Shown here: in pieces, positions 17,813 to 27,018 of the stretch
How the letters are laid out: each line of letters opens with the position of its first letter
Numbering within the stretch: position 1 is the first letter of the stretch
Position numbers and translations under genes: made by a program
Notes under the pieces: generated by a model
The model's database searches: none
What the model was told of the DNA's origin: nothing
The model's input: the letters and a program-made list of their open reading frames with translations, nothing else
From: Cobetia sp. L2A1
Lineage (GTDB): Bacteria > Pseudomonadota > Gammaproteobacteria > Pseudomonadales > Halomonadaceae
Length of the DNA: 64,000 bases
Assembly: GCF_009796845.1 (NCBI RefSeq)
Contig: NZ_CP047025.1
Span: forward strand, 3,100,001-3,164,000
Direction of reading: 5' to 3'

Positions 17813-19114
17813 CTACTCGTCCTGTCGATAAGGCAGCATGTCGGTTACCTGCTGCCGCGCCTTGGCTATCCAGCGCGTTTCCTCTTCAACCGCTTCCGTC
17901 ACCGCATCTTGTAACCCGGGGTGAACGAGCCAGTGTAATGACCAGGTATCGTAGGCTGAAAAGCCACGACTAATCTTGTGCTCACCCTGCGTACCGGGAT
18001 CAAAGCGTGTCAGCCCGCGCGCTAGACAGAACTCAAGCCCCTGGTAGTAGCAGACCTCGAAATGCAGACAGTCGGCTTGAACCTCACTGCCCCACCAGCG
18101 CCCATACAGGCAATCACTGCCAATCAGGCATAGTGCGGCAGCGACAGGTATCTGTGCTGCATCACGCGCCTGAATCAACAATAGTGCCTCGGGCATGCTC
18201 CGCTTGAGTTGGTGGAAAAATTCAATAGGAAGGTAGGGCCGTTGCGCGCGCTCCCGATAGGTCATGCAGTAGCAGCGATAGAAAGCTTCGATATCCGCGT
18301 CACCAATCTGTTCGCCACTGAGGCGGACCAGTGAAAAGCCCTGCTCGGCCACCTTGCGACGTTCACGTCGAATTTCCTTGCGGCGTCGAGAGCGCAAGCC
18401 ATCGAGGAAGGCATCGAAGTCTCGCTCGCCACGAGACTGCCAGTGATACTGCATACCTGGACGGCGAATAAGGTGCGGCACGGCTGCCTGCCAATCGATG
18501 CACTCATCTTGCTCGACGAACAGCAGATGAAAGCCACTATGCTCGTAGCGACGTAAAGCACCACCAATGTCGGCCGCAGGCGCAACACCGGCCTCAAGAT
18601 GCGGCCATAGCCACTTCAACAGTGCACGCCGCGACGGCGTATCTCCTGCGTCATCTCTCATTACCAGTCGTGGCCCAGCACTCGGCGTAAAGGGAACGGC
18701 CGTGAGCTGCTTGGGATAATAACGCCCGCCTGCCCGTTCCAACGCCTCAGCCCATTGTTGATCAAAGACATACTCACCGCGAGAATGCAGTTTTAGATAA
18801 CGCAGCAGGCCGGCCAGCAGACGCCCATTCTCATCGCGTATCAATAGATGCGCCGGATGCCAACCTGTGGCCGCGACAGCCGCTCCACATTCTTCAAGGG
18901 CTACAAGATAAGAATGTTGCAAAAAAGGGTAGTCACAACCGGCCAGACGATTCCACTCATGCGCCGAGATGTCACTGATAGAAGCGAGAACCTCCAACCG
19001 CCAGCCATCAGTCTTCTCGACAAGGCTATCGGGCACTCCCGAGTTGTCAGGCATATCCCGCTGGGAGGCATTCTCCTCCAGCCCATCCTCTGCTCGCCAT
19101 TGCCCTATCACCAT
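17813..19114 (-). CDS. GNAT-superfamily protein, DUF482/FemAB-like peptidogalycan family
   Basis: A 433-aa cytoplasmic protein of the DUF482 family, which has a tandem GNAT (acyltransferase) fold like FemAB and is sometimes called peptidogalycan biosynthesis protein. Visible family motifs are AHEWNRLAG and PFLQHSYLVALEECGA, TPSAGPRLV, SRRRKEIRRERRKV and the C-terminal FEVCYYQGLEFCLARGLTRFDPGTQGEHKISRGF. The donor and acceptor are not established. GAGGAGAAA before the ATG at 19114 decides the start over the ATG at 19165. It is divergent from the small membrane protein at 19204. Confidence 0.83.
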   Translation of the reverse strand: MVIGQWRAEDGLEENASQRDMPDNSGVPDSLVEKTDGWRLEVLASISDISAHEWNRLAGCDYPFLQHSYLVALEECGAAVAATGWHPAHLLIRDENGRLLAGLLRYLKLHSRGEYVFDQQWAEALERAGGRYYPKQLTAVPFTPSAGPRLVMRDDAGDTPSRRALLKWLWPHLEAGVAPAADIGGALRRYEHSGFHLLFVEQDECIDWQAAVPHLIRRPGMQYHWQSRGERDFDAFLDGLRSRRRKEIRRERRKVAEQGFSLVRLSGEQIGDADIEAFYRCYCMTYRERAQRPYLPIEFFHQLKRSMPEALLLIQARDAAQIPVAAALCLIGSDCLYGRWWGSEVQADCLHFEVCYYQGLEFCLARGLTRFDPGTQGEHKISRGFSAYDTWSLHWLVHPGLQDAVTEAVEEETRWIAKARQQVTDMLPYRQDE

Positions 19115-19203
19115 TTTCTCCTCTTGTTCTCCCCGGGAGCAGACATGCCGCCCGCACCAGGACATGCTAGTGTGTCGTCATGATGCAGGACAACGAGACC
19201 ACC

Positions 19204-19566
19204 ATGACAGACACATCGACACCACCCGAAGAATCATCTGCTGATCAAGCATCAGGGCCGACCACAAGACAGGCCTCTACGCCAACTCCGCCCGCTCAGG
19301 ATATTCATGCCAGCACCAATTCCATGGCGCTGGTGGGATTCGCCTTGAGTGTACTTGGGTGCTTGCTAGCACCTGCGGCACTGGGTGGTGTTGTCTGTGG
19401 CCATATTGCACGCAGTCAGATCCGCAAGTCCGGTGAAGCGGGGGACAGCTGGGCACTCGCTGGATTAGTGCTTGGCTATCTACTGATCGCTCTGTCGTTG
19501 GCGGGCCTGCTGATATTCGGCGGGATGATGATGACCATGTTCGGTATCATGGCGTTTAGTAGTTGA
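19204..19566 (+). CDS. DUF4190-type small membrane protein
   Basis: A 120-aa protein with a Thr/Pro-rich cytoplasmic N-terminal tail of about 40 residues, then two hydrophobic helices separated by the conserved ARSQIRKSGEAGDSWALAGLVLGY loop that defines DUF4190. Function unknown. In-frame ATGs at 19180 and 19183 would add eight or seven residues; none has a strong ribosome-binding site, so the start is uncertain. Confidence 0.72.
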   Translation: MTDTSTPPEESSADQASGPTTRQASTPTPPAQDIHASTNSMALVGFALSVLGCLLAPAALGGVVCGHIARSQIRKSGEAGDSWALAGLVLGYLLIALSLAGLLIFGGMMMTMFGIMAFSS

Positions 19567-19751
19567 CCGTTAGTCGTTGACCGTCGGCTGTCAGGCATTC
19601 GCGATTTACTATAAGCCTCAGCGACTTGATGACCCCGTTTTTCTTTCGATATTGCCTCCCAGTGCCAACGGGACGTGCTTGCCTTGACACCAGGCCTGTC
19701 CCGTCAGCGATTCCGGTTCATCCGAGCCGCCTTACACTTGAGCGAGCCTCG

Positions 19752-20924
19752 ATGTTGCACTCGATTCTCGATAATGATTTCTACAAGTTCACCATGCAAA
19801 ATGCAGTGGTGAAGTTGTTCCCCTACGCCCGTACCCGTTACGCCTTCATCAATCGAGGCGAGCATGCTTTCCCACCGGGCTTTGGCGATGCGCTTCGCGT
19901 AGCCGTGGACAACATGATCCACCTTGCTCTGACAGCAGAGGAAAAATCCTTCCTTGAATTCAGCTGCCCGTTTCTTGATCCGACCTATCGTGACTTCCTC
20001 GCGGGTTTCCGCTTCGACCCCTCTGAGGTTGTCATCACTCAGGTCGGTGACGCACTGGATGTGCATATCGAGGGCTACTGGTATCGCTCCATTCTGTGGG
20101 AAGTGCCACTGATGGCGCTGATCAGTGAGCTCTGGTACCAGCTGGGCGGCGATAACCGTGATAGTGATCAGGTGTTGCACGATAGTACGCTGGCCAAGAT
20201 AGAACACTACAAGCGACTCGGCATTCGTGTCGCTGAATTCGGTACGCGTCGCCGTCACTCCTACGATGTGCACGACAAGGTTGTCGCCACTCTCAAGGAG
20301 CAGGGTCGGGGCTGCTTCATCGGCACCAGCAATGTCCACATGGCACAACGTCATGGAATCAAACCCATTGGCACTCATGCCCACGAGTGGTTCATGTTCC
20401 ATGCCGCGCGTTTCGGCTTCAAGATGGCCAATATTCTGGCGCTGGAAAATTGGGTCAAGGTCTACCGGGGAGACCTGGGAATTGCGCTGTCGGATACCTT
20501 TACCAGCCGCGCTTTCTTCCGTAGTTTCGACAAGAAGTTTGCCAAGCTATTTGATGGTGTACGTCATGATAGCGCCGACCCCATTGAGTTCGCTGAAGCC
20601 ACCATCCGTCACTATGAATCGCTGGGTATCGACCCTAAAACCAAGACCATCGTGTTCTCTGATGGATTGGATACCGACAAGGTTGACCGCATCGTGCGCT
20701 ACTGCGCCGGACGCATCGGCATGTCCTTTGGAATCGGTACCAACTTTACCAATGATATTGGGCCACAGCCGATGAACATGGTCATCAAGATGACCGAGGC
20801 ACGCCCGGAAGGACAGGAGTGGGTGCCCGTCATCAAGCTCTCCGATGTGTCCAGCAAGCATACCGGCGATCCGGACATGATCCGGCTTGCCCATCAGGTC
20901 CTCTCGCTGAAAGAACTGGATTAA
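19752..20924 (+). CDS. pncB: nicotinate phosphoribosyltransferase
   Basis: PncB joins nicotinate and PRPP to nicotinate mononucleotide in the Preiss-Handler NAD salvage route. The 390-aa protein matches the E. coli length. MLHSILDNDFYKFTMQNAV is the family N-terminus and AEFGTRRRHSYDVHDKV holds the His that is phosphorylated by ATP in this family. DGVRHDSADP and FGIGTNFTND line the phosphoribosyl site. The start at 19752 was chosen from this N-terminus; the frame is open to 19626. It ends in a strong terminator and is monocistronic. Confidence 0.95.
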   Translation: MLHSILDNDFYKFTMQNAVVKLFPYARTRYAFINRGEHAFPPGFGDALRVAVDNMIHLALTAEEKSFLEFSCPFLDPTYRDFLAGFRFDPSEVVITQVGDALDVHIEGYWYRSILWEVPLMALISELWYQLGGDNRDSDQVLHDSTLAKIEHYKRLGIRVAEFGTRRRHSYDVHDKVVATLKEQGRGCFIGTSNVHMAQRHGIKPIGTHAHEWFMFHAARFGFKMANILALENWVKVYRGDLGIALSDTFTSRAFFRSFDKKFAKLFDGVRHDSADPIEFAEATIRHYESLGIDPKTKTIVFSDGLDTDKVDRIVRYCAGRIGMSFGIGTNFTNDIGPQPMNMVIKMTEARPEGQEWVPVIKLSDVSSKHTGDPDMIRLAHQVLSLKELD

Positions 20925-20954
20925 GCCTCACGTGGCACTGTCGCTACAGGCATA

Positions 20955-20993
20955 AAGAAGCCCGCCCGGGTCTCAATACCGGGCGGGCTTCTT
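20955..20993. terminator. bidirectional terminator between pncB and the dienelactone hydrolase gene
   Basis: AAGAAGCCCGCCCGG and its complement form a 15-bp stem around a nine-base loop, between two convergent genes, 30 bases after pncB. The U-tract is short (CTTCTT). Confidence 0.85.
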
Positions 20994-21041
20994 GTCACTA
21001 CACGACACCTTGTTACGCGGACTGAGTATAGTGACTCAAGG

Positions 21042-21902
21042 CTACCGCGACGACTTCGGCGACTTGAAGACTTCATTGAACAAGTTGAGCATCACCTGCC
21101 ACGACGCTGCATCAGCCGCCGCGTTATAGCCTAACGGGAGGTCGAACTTGGCAGCCTTGGCATCCGATTCAGAATTGGTGAATGCATGCTTGGCACCAGG
21201 ATACTGAATCAGCGTTGTACGGGTATTCAGCGACTGGAAGGTGGCCAGCAGACTATCCAATCCTTCCTGAGGCACCATCGAATCCGCTTCGCCGTTTTGA
21301 ATCACGACACGACCTGCAAAAGGCTTGGGCTCTTTCACCACGACAGCTGGACTACCGTGGAAACTGACGACAGCCTTGAGCGGGGCCCCGGTGAGCGCCA
21401 TGTTGAGAACGATAGCTCCTCCGAAACAGTAGCCAATCGCAGCCATGCGATCACCGTCCACTTCCGAACGCGAGCGCAACACTGCCAATGCCGAGTTGAA
21501 GCTCGACTCCGCCTTGGGCCAGTCCTGCATCACTGCTGAAGAAAAGGCTTTGGCATCCTCGGGATGCTGAGCTGTCTTCCCATTCCCGTACATATCCACT
21601 GCCATGACGACATACCCAAGCCCTGCCAATTGCTCGGCGCGCTTGCGAGAATAACTGTTCAATCCCCACCATTCGTGTACCAACAGAATGCCCGGACGAC
21701 GCCCTTTTGCCTTGGCATCACGCGCAATCAGACCGACGTGTTCTTCACCATTGGCGCGGTACGTGACTGTCTCTGTCACTACCTGCGGCCCTTCCAGACG
21801 ATTGATCACCGGCGCATTCTCGGCGGCCAACGCGTAGCCTGCAGAAAACACCGATTGCGCAAACAGCATAGTGCCGGCGCACCAGGTATGTAACGTTCGC
21901 AT
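21042..21902 (-). CDS. secreted dienelactone hydrolase family protein
   Basis: A 286-aa alpha/beta hydrolase with a signal peptide ending near ALA at residue 26, so probably periplasmic. The Cys-type triad of the dienelactone hydrolase family is visible: C159 in IGYCFGG, D207 in NGEADSMVP and H239 in PGAKHAF, with E77 in VHEWWG. True dienelactone hydrolases act in chlorocatechol breakdown, but this exported group is usually of unknown substrate and no aromatic-degradation gene is nearby. Confidence 0.87.
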   Translation of the reverse strand: MRTLHTWCAGTMLFAQSVFSAGYALAAENAPVINRLEGPQVVTETVTYRANGEEHVGLIARDAKAKGRRPGILLVHEWWGLNSYSRKRAEQLAGLGYVVMAVDMYGNGKTAQHPEDAKAFSSAVMQDWPKAESSFNSALAVLRSRSEVDGDRMAAIGYCFGGAIVLNMALTGAPLKAVVSFHGSPAVVVKEPKPFAGRVVIQNGEADSMVPQEGLDSLLATFQSLNTRTTLIQYPGAKHAFTNSESDAKAAKFDLPLGYNAAADAASWQVMLNLFNEVFKSPKSSR

Positions 21903-21968
21903 CGCCTACTCCTTGTACGAGATTCTAGACACCGGCAACAGGATTCAAGCCAAGCATGCCGGTATTCC

Positions 21969-24395
21969 TCAATTGTCCCCGCTCGTCGTCTGCGATGCCA
22001 GTATCACGCAGTTGCGGCCACTGCGTTTGGCACTGTAAAGCGCCATATCAGCACGATGCAGATAAGCTTCACGGCTTTCTCCTCGCTCTGGGGATGCCAC
22101 TCCGATACTGATAGTGCATCTCAATTTCAACGTCTTGAACCTGAACTCCAGCGCGGCAACCTGCTGACGCAGGCGCTCTGCCATGCCAACACCAGTAGCA
22201 GTCCCGGCATCGGCCAGTAACACCGCGAATTCCTCTCCCCCTAGCCGCGCGAAGCAATCATCGCGGCGTAGCTGCTGACGACAGGCCTCTCCCAGATGCG
22301 TCAACACATGGTCTCCTGCGGCATGGCCGTGGCTGTCATTGATCCTCTTGAAGTGATCAATATCAAACAGAATCAATCCCACTTGCTCTCGTGAAGATGA
22401 AGCCAGCAACGTGTCCAGTGTCTCGAGGAAGCAGCTGCGTGTCATGGCTCCTGTCATGGCATCGGTCATCGCCTCTTGCTCGCGACGCTGCTCAATCAAT
22501 TTACGCTCATGAATATTGCGCGACACTGAAAGAACTCTTTCATAGCGTCCAGTCTCAGCGTCCATCGATGGCGTGGAGATCGACTCAAACCATAAGGTAT
22601 GACCGTCCTTGTGCTGAATGCGAAAATCGACCCGAAACACTTCACCCAGGCAAGCCGAGCGATGTACCTCCTGAGCCACACGTGCCATATCATCGGGATG
22701 AATTAGCTGCTTTATCTTCCGCCCACGAATTTCCTCGACACGAAATCCACATAGCTTCTCCACCGATGGGCTGATGTATTGGCAAATACCATCCGAGCCC
22801 TCGATGCTGACCAGATCACTCACTGAATTCAAGATGAAGCGATAACGCTCCTCGCTCAACCGCAAGGCGCGCTCGATACGATGACGAGCTGTCACATCAT
22901 CACAGTAGCCATTCCAGGTAATACTGCCATCCAACACATCGGCAGGTTGTGGCAGCGCGACACAGGCCAGCCATCGCTCCTGTCCATCGGGATGCTCATA
23001 CCGCAACTCCAACTCCAGGGGAGATTGCTCATCTGCGCTACACCGTGCCGATGCCAGCAGTTCAAGGTGATCTAGATCAGAGATACGCGACAGAAAGAGA
23101 GAGGTATCGGCAAGTACCATCTCAACCTCTAGCCCCAGTAACTGGACGGCGACCGGTGATAAATAGGTATAGGTAAAAACATCATCTCGACTCACCTTGC
23201 ACTGGAAGATGACACCAGGCATCTGTTGCGTCAGATGCTCTAACTGGCGTCGGCTCGCCTCACCATGACTGACATCGCTCAGCTGGCCCAGCAGTTCAGC
23301 TACCTCACCGTCGGAGCCATAACTCAGATGCATATCATCCTGAAAATAACGCTGCCGACCGTCAACATGGCGGAAGGCATAGCAGAGACTCAAGCAGGTC
23401 AACCGGTCACGAATCGCCGCAGCGAAACGCTCACGACAATCAGCAAGTTCTTGCGGATCCATTCGTGTCTGCCAGATACGCGGACTGGCCAGTAATAGAT
23501 CGCGTGACAAGCCTGTCAGGGCCTCACTGCCCGCAGAGATAAACTGCAGTTCTTCCGGCGGCCATTCTCCACGAGTGGCATATCGGGTTCCGGGGGTATC
23601 ATGGGCATGCTGAATCAGTTGATTCTGCTGACTAATGGCCTGTTCAAGGCGTAGATGAACAGCACTGGTGTCTCGCGTCATGACGGCAATCTGCTGGGCT
23701 CCATCACCATGACATCGCCCTAGACTGACCAGTTGCACGGACAAACGACATTCTCCGCGGGGCAGAGACAGACTGATATCGCAGTACCGCGGCTCTGCAC
23801 CATTCAAGCAACGCATGACATGAGTGTAATACAGGTGATCCAGCGACTTTCCTCCATGCGCATAGGCCGCATCGTGATAGAGGTGCCAAGCAGGGTTGGC
23901 ATGCTGGAGACTCAACGTCGTCTCATCCAGTGACAGAATCGCCATGGGATCGCGACTGCGGACCATCATCAGCCGATAGGCCCTCAATTGCTGGCGTTCT
24001 TCTTCAGCTTCCTGCTCACGCTGAGTGATATCCGAAATCCTTCCGCAGACAGGATGCCCCTCGCCCGATGCCCACAGGAACTCTTCAAGCAACAGTGCCT
24101 GCCCGCTACGATCACGTATTCGATAGCTGATACGCTCAATCCTGCCCACGGATGAGCGAAAATCACTCAGCCGCTGACGATCCGCTATCGACACCAGCGA
24201 CAACCACAATCCGGGTTGCTTGAGAAAGTCACGCACCGAATACCCTAGCAAGCGTTCAGCTGCCGCATTCAAGCCAATAAAACGCCGACCATCAGCGCTG
24301 AGCGTAAACATGACATCTGCGATAACAGCGTGATGATGCAGCAGCAAACGGCTATCCGTGAATGACTCCGGCAACGTGAATCCCCTCTTCGTCAT
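21969..24395 (-). CDS. diguanylate cyclase with multiple PAS domains
   Basis: An 808-aa soluble protein with no membrane segment. At least four PAS/PAC units fill residues 20-640 (for example ADVMFTLSADGRRFIGLNAAAERLLGYS and the last, LNSVSDLVSIEGSDGICQYI). The C-terminal GGDEF domain has an intact active site, GGEEF at 719-723, and a product-inhibition site R710-D713 (RxxD) five residues upstream, so it should make cyclic di-GMP with feedback control. No EAL domain. What the PAS domains sense is unknown. GAAGAGA lies before the ATG. Confidence 0.92.
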   Translation of the reverse strand: MTKRGFTLPESFTDSRLLLHHHAVIADVMFTLSADGRRFIGLNAAAERLLGYSVRDFLKQPGLWLSLVSIADRQRLSDFRSSVGRIERISYRIRDRSGQALLLEEFLWASGEGHPVCGRISDITQREQEAEEERQQLRAYRLMMVRSRDPMAILSLDETTLSLQHANPAWHLYHDAAYAHGGKSLDHLYYTHVMRCLNGAEPRYCDISLSLPRGECRLSVQLVSLGRCHGDGAQQIAVMTRDTSAVHLRLEQAISQQNQLIQHAHDTPGTRYATRGEWPPEELQFISAGSEALTGLSRDLLLASPRIWQTRMDPQELADCRERFAAAIRDRLTCLSLCYAFRHVDGRQRYFQDDMHLSYGSDGEVAELLGQLSDVSHGEASRRQLEHLTQQMPGVIFQCKVSRDDVFTYTYLSPVAVQLLGLEVEMVLADTSLFLSRISDLDHLELLASARCSADEQSPLELELRYEHPDGQERWLACVALPQPADVLDGSITWNGYCDDVTARHRIERALRLSEERYRFILNSVSDLVSIEGSDGICQYISPSVEKLCGFRVEEIRGRKIKQLIHPDDMARVAQEVHRSACLGEVFRVDFRIQHKDGHTLWFESISTPSMDAETGRYERVLSVSRNIHERKLIEQRREQEAMTDAMTGAMTRSCFLETLDTLLASSSREQVGLILFDIDHFKRINDSHGHAAGDHVLTHLGEACRQQLRRDDCFARLGGEEFAVLLADAGTATGVGMAERLRQQVAALEFRFKTLKLRCTISIGVASPERGESREAYLHRADMALYSAKRSGRNCVILASQTTSGDN

Positions 24396-24484
24396 GCGGT
24401 TCTCTTCAGAATGCCTTACCCGGCACGCTCACAGCCAGCAACGCCTACCAACGCTGAGCGCTACTGGCTGCATGTCATAGAAGA

Positions 24485-24543
24485 AACAACACAAACGCGA
24501 AAGCCCGGAGCAATGCTCCGGGCTTTCGCGTTTGTGTTGTTTT
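24485..24543 (-). terminator. very long hairpin downstream of the hypothetical gene at 24601
   Basis: Two exact 29-bp arms with a single central A, starting AAACAACACAAACGCGAAAG. The inner GC-rich part (GCCCGGAGC) and the outer A/T-rich ends make an ideal Rho-independent terminator on either strand. It sits 58 bases past the stop of the upstream minus-strand gene and upstream of the cyclase start, insulating the two. Confidence 0.9.
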
Positions 24544-24600
24544 CAGCCTTGGACATCAAGCTGGTGGCACGACTCAAATAGCGTGGATAGCCATCGCGAT

Positions 24601-25134
24601 TCATCCCTGCGCAGAGCGCGGAATAATGTCGTCTGTCGCCGTAGAGGAATGACTACCTTGCTGAGCAGAATGTCGCTCATCACCTGAGGATACCTTCCGA
24701 CGAGAGTCACTTCGCACCGGAGTCTTCTCACGAGACTGCTTTTCACGCGAAGTACTCGCGCCCTCATCAGAATGACGTTGTTGTTGCGACACTCCCAGGC
24801 GAGTCCGTAGGTGTTCCATCAGCGCTCGGAAGTCATCAGGCTCCATCGCAATTCGCTCAGCAGCAGCACTTTCCTGCCATAAAACATAGATGGCCGGCTG
24901 CTCACGTCCAAGATCCATGCCCACCACTTTCCCCTGACGTTGAGTACGCGGGTCTCGCAGTGTGGCACCGATCAGTTCATGTGCTTCACGGATGGCATCG
25001 TGCATCTGAGACAGCCTGCTATGGAAGTCGAAGATCTGCCGGTTAACAAGTGGCAGCGCGGCAATACCTTCCCTGCATTGCACGCAAGATGTAAAACTCA
25101 CAGGCCAATACCACCTACCTGCATGAATCGACAC
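24601..25134 (-). CDS. hypothetical protein with charged low-complexity tail
   Basis: I do not recognise this 177-aa protein. Residues about 40-115 look folded (MHDAIREAHELIGATLRDP, then KVVGMDLGREQPAIYVLW, then DDFRALMEHLRTRLGV); from 115 on the sequence is rich in Ser, Arg, Glu, Gln and Thr and is probably disordered. No signal peptide or membrane segment. The start is uncertain: the ATG at 25134 lacks a clear ribosome-binding site, and an ATG at 25008 would begin exactly at the folded part. It is flanked by a strong terminator downstream, which supports a real transcript. Confidence 0.55.
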   Translation of the reverse strand: MSIHAGRWYWPVSFTSCVQCREGIAALPLVNRQIFDFHSRLSQMHDAIREAHELIGATLRDPRTQRQGKVVGMDLGREQPAIYVLWQESAAAERIAMEPDDFRALMEHLRTRLGVSQQQRHSDEGASTSREKQSREKTPVRSDSRRKVSSGDERHSAQQGSHSSTATDDIIPRSAQG

Positions 25135-25657
25135 TCATCGCAAAAAACTCACTCATTCTTGAGTACGTCAGCGTGTCAAGGCCAAAGTGTAACACACTAG
25201 GCAAGATTCGCTACTCGACGCACATTGATTTCGACGAAGCCAGCATGATGGTGATTGTTAACAACATTTTAGCGCACGTTATGTCACATGACATTCAAAC
25301 CTGTCGCCATCTCCTGAATTCACGTCGCATATAAACCACTCCATTGATGCTGACAGCCGACATGAGTGATCAGGTAAGTGGCGATAACGACATCTGCCTT
25401 GGCGCTGTGTAGAGACGAAAAAAAACCTCCCCGCAAGGGGAGGTTCAAAGAGTGGATGACGCGATGTCATTCCGAGCAGCATCGATAGCCGGTCTTGGCG
25501 CCAACCCTGACCGACCGCCGATTTAAAGGGGACGAGTGACTTTGCCTTGTCCGTGGAGCCTATGCGCGACGCGAGAATCCTCGGGCCACTCGTCCTCACC
25601 TGTTGAGAGCACCGCCTCAGAGGCGACGCCCTTCTGATTCATGGTGCGTGTTCAGTC
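25135..25657. other. intergenic region between the hypothetical gene and gap
   Basis: No gene recognised. The 3' untranslated part of gap takes up roughly the right half: a CGCCTC-A-GAGGCG dyad near 25614 and the terminator at 25424-25445. The left part holds TTGACA on the minus strand near 25170, a possible -35 element for the gene at 24601. Confidence 0.5.
25424..25445 (-). terminator. Rho-independent terminator, probably of gap
   Basis: AACCTCCCC-GCAA-GGGGAGGTT forms a nine-bp stem with a tetraloop; on the minus strand it is followed by a run of eight T. It lies about 210 bases after the gap stop, leaving an unusually long 3' untranslated region. Confidence 0.88.
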
Positions 25658-26662
25658 TTAGCTAGCAGCTTGCATGGCAAGCGCAGTGTCGAGCATGCGG
25701 TTGGAGAAGCCCCACTCGTTGTCATACCAGGCCATGACCTTGACTAGGCGATCATTGCTGACGCGCGTGTGATTGCTGTCAAAGGTCGAGGAATGCGCAT
25801 CGTGGTTGAAATCGATGGATACCAACGGCAGCGAGTTGACGGCCAGCACGCTGGAACCTTCGGCAGCACGGGCAACGATCGCGTTGATCTCTTCGACAGT
25901 GGTGTCGCGAGACGCAGTGAAGGTCAAATCAACCAGTGACACGTTGATGACCGGCACGCGGATCGCCAGACCGTCCAGCTTGCCATTCAGCTCTGGCAGC
26001 ACCAGGCCAACGGCAGCTGCAGCGCCCGTCTTGGTCGGGATCATGGAATGGGTAGCGCTACGCGCGCGGTACGGATCGGAGTGGTAAACATCCGACAGGT
26101 TCTGATCGTTGGTATAGGCGTGGATGGTCGTCATCAAACCATTCTCGATACCCACTTCTGCATTCAATGCCTTGGCAACCGGCGCGAGGCAATTGGTGGT
26201 GCAAGAAGCGTTGGACACGACCTGATGCTCAGCCGTCAGCACATCTTCGTTGACGCCGAAAACGATAGTCGCATCAGCGTCGCCACTCGGTGCAGAGATC
26301 AGCACACGCTTGGCACCCGCCTCGATATGCTGGGCAGCAGCAGCACGCTTGGTGAACAGGCCAGTACATTCCATGACCAGATCAATGTTCAAACTCGCCC
26401 ATGGCAGCTTGGAGGGGTCACGCTCAGCCAGGATGCGGATCTTGTCGTCGCCAACAAACAGATTTTCTTCATCGAAAGACACTGTTTCAGCGAAACGACC
26501 ATGCACGGTGTCGCGGCTCAACAGATGAGCGTTGAGCTCCGGGGCGCCCAAGTCATTGATGGCAACCACCTGGATACGATCATTGTATTTACCTTCATAC
26601 AGCGCACGCAGTACGTTGCGACCGATGCGACCAAAACCATTGATGGCGACGCGTAATGTCAT
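25658..26662 (-). CDS. gap: glyceraldehyde-3-phosphate dehydrogenase, type I
   Basis: A 334-aa NAD-dependent enzyme converting glyceraldehyde 3-phosphate to 1,3-bisphosphoglycerate. [18 protein letters not shown] is the Rossmann start and SNASCTTNC holds the catalytic Cys. The insert [22 protein letters not shown] and [22 protein letters not shown] resemble the Pseudomonas gap that lies next to edd-glk. Divergent from edd here too, so it probably handles the triose released by the Entner-Doudoroff pathway. GGAG lies before the ATG. Regulated with edd through the shared 356-bp region is likely but not shown. Confidence 0.95.
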   Translation of the reverse strand: MTLRVAINGFGRIGRNVLRALYEGKYNDRIQVVAINDLGAPELNAHLLSRDTVHGRFAETVSFDEENLFVGDDKIRILAERDPSKLPWASLNIDLVMECTGLFTKRAAAAQHIEAGAKRVLISAPSGDADATIVFGVNEDVLTAEHQVVSNASCTTNCLAPVAKALNAEVGIENGLMTTIHAYTNDQNLSDVYHSDPYRARSATHSMIPTKTGAAAAVGLVLPELNGKLDGLAIRVPVINVSLVDLTFTASRDTTVEEINAIVARAAEGSSVLAVNSLPLVSIDFNHDAHSSTFDSNHTRVSNDRLVKVMAWYDNEWGFSNRMLDTALAMQAAS

Positions 26663-27018
26663 GACTCAACTCCTGTGGCGTATGGCTCGTGCAGGACAGC
26701 ACTTACTACCGGAATGATAGGTAAGCAAATGCATCTTATGAAAGTATCCTACACGCTTTTGCCATAATTTGGCCGAAAGTCGTCCAGTCTTCAAGCAGTT
26801 TTTTTGCTAAATTACCGAATATTCCGAACAAATGCATTTTTCGGGGCCCATGAAGCGATAATGTAGCCTGTACCCGATAAGGTAGCAGCACCAAGAGACT
26901 TTACACTGCTTCTACCACTGGATAGCGTCGCTCAGAGTGAGTACGCCTACAGCACGGAAAATGCCTGTTTATTCGCAAGCCTCGGCGCCCTGCGCCGCCT
27001 GATCAATGAGGTAAGAGC
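26663..27018. other. divergent promoter region gap / edd
   Basis: No gene seen. The region must carry promoters for gap and edd. The most AT-rich part lies at 26795-26840 and contains the near-palindrome CCGAATATTCCG at 26815-26826. I looked for the TTGT-N7/8-ACAA site used by the HexR repressor at this position in Pseudomonas and did not find a clear copy. Confidence 0.5.

Noticed and set aside
26663..27018. HexR operator between gap and edd
   Set aside because: No TTGT-N7/8-ACAA or TGTAAT-type palindrome could be found; only a weak CCGAATATTCCG dyad is present.
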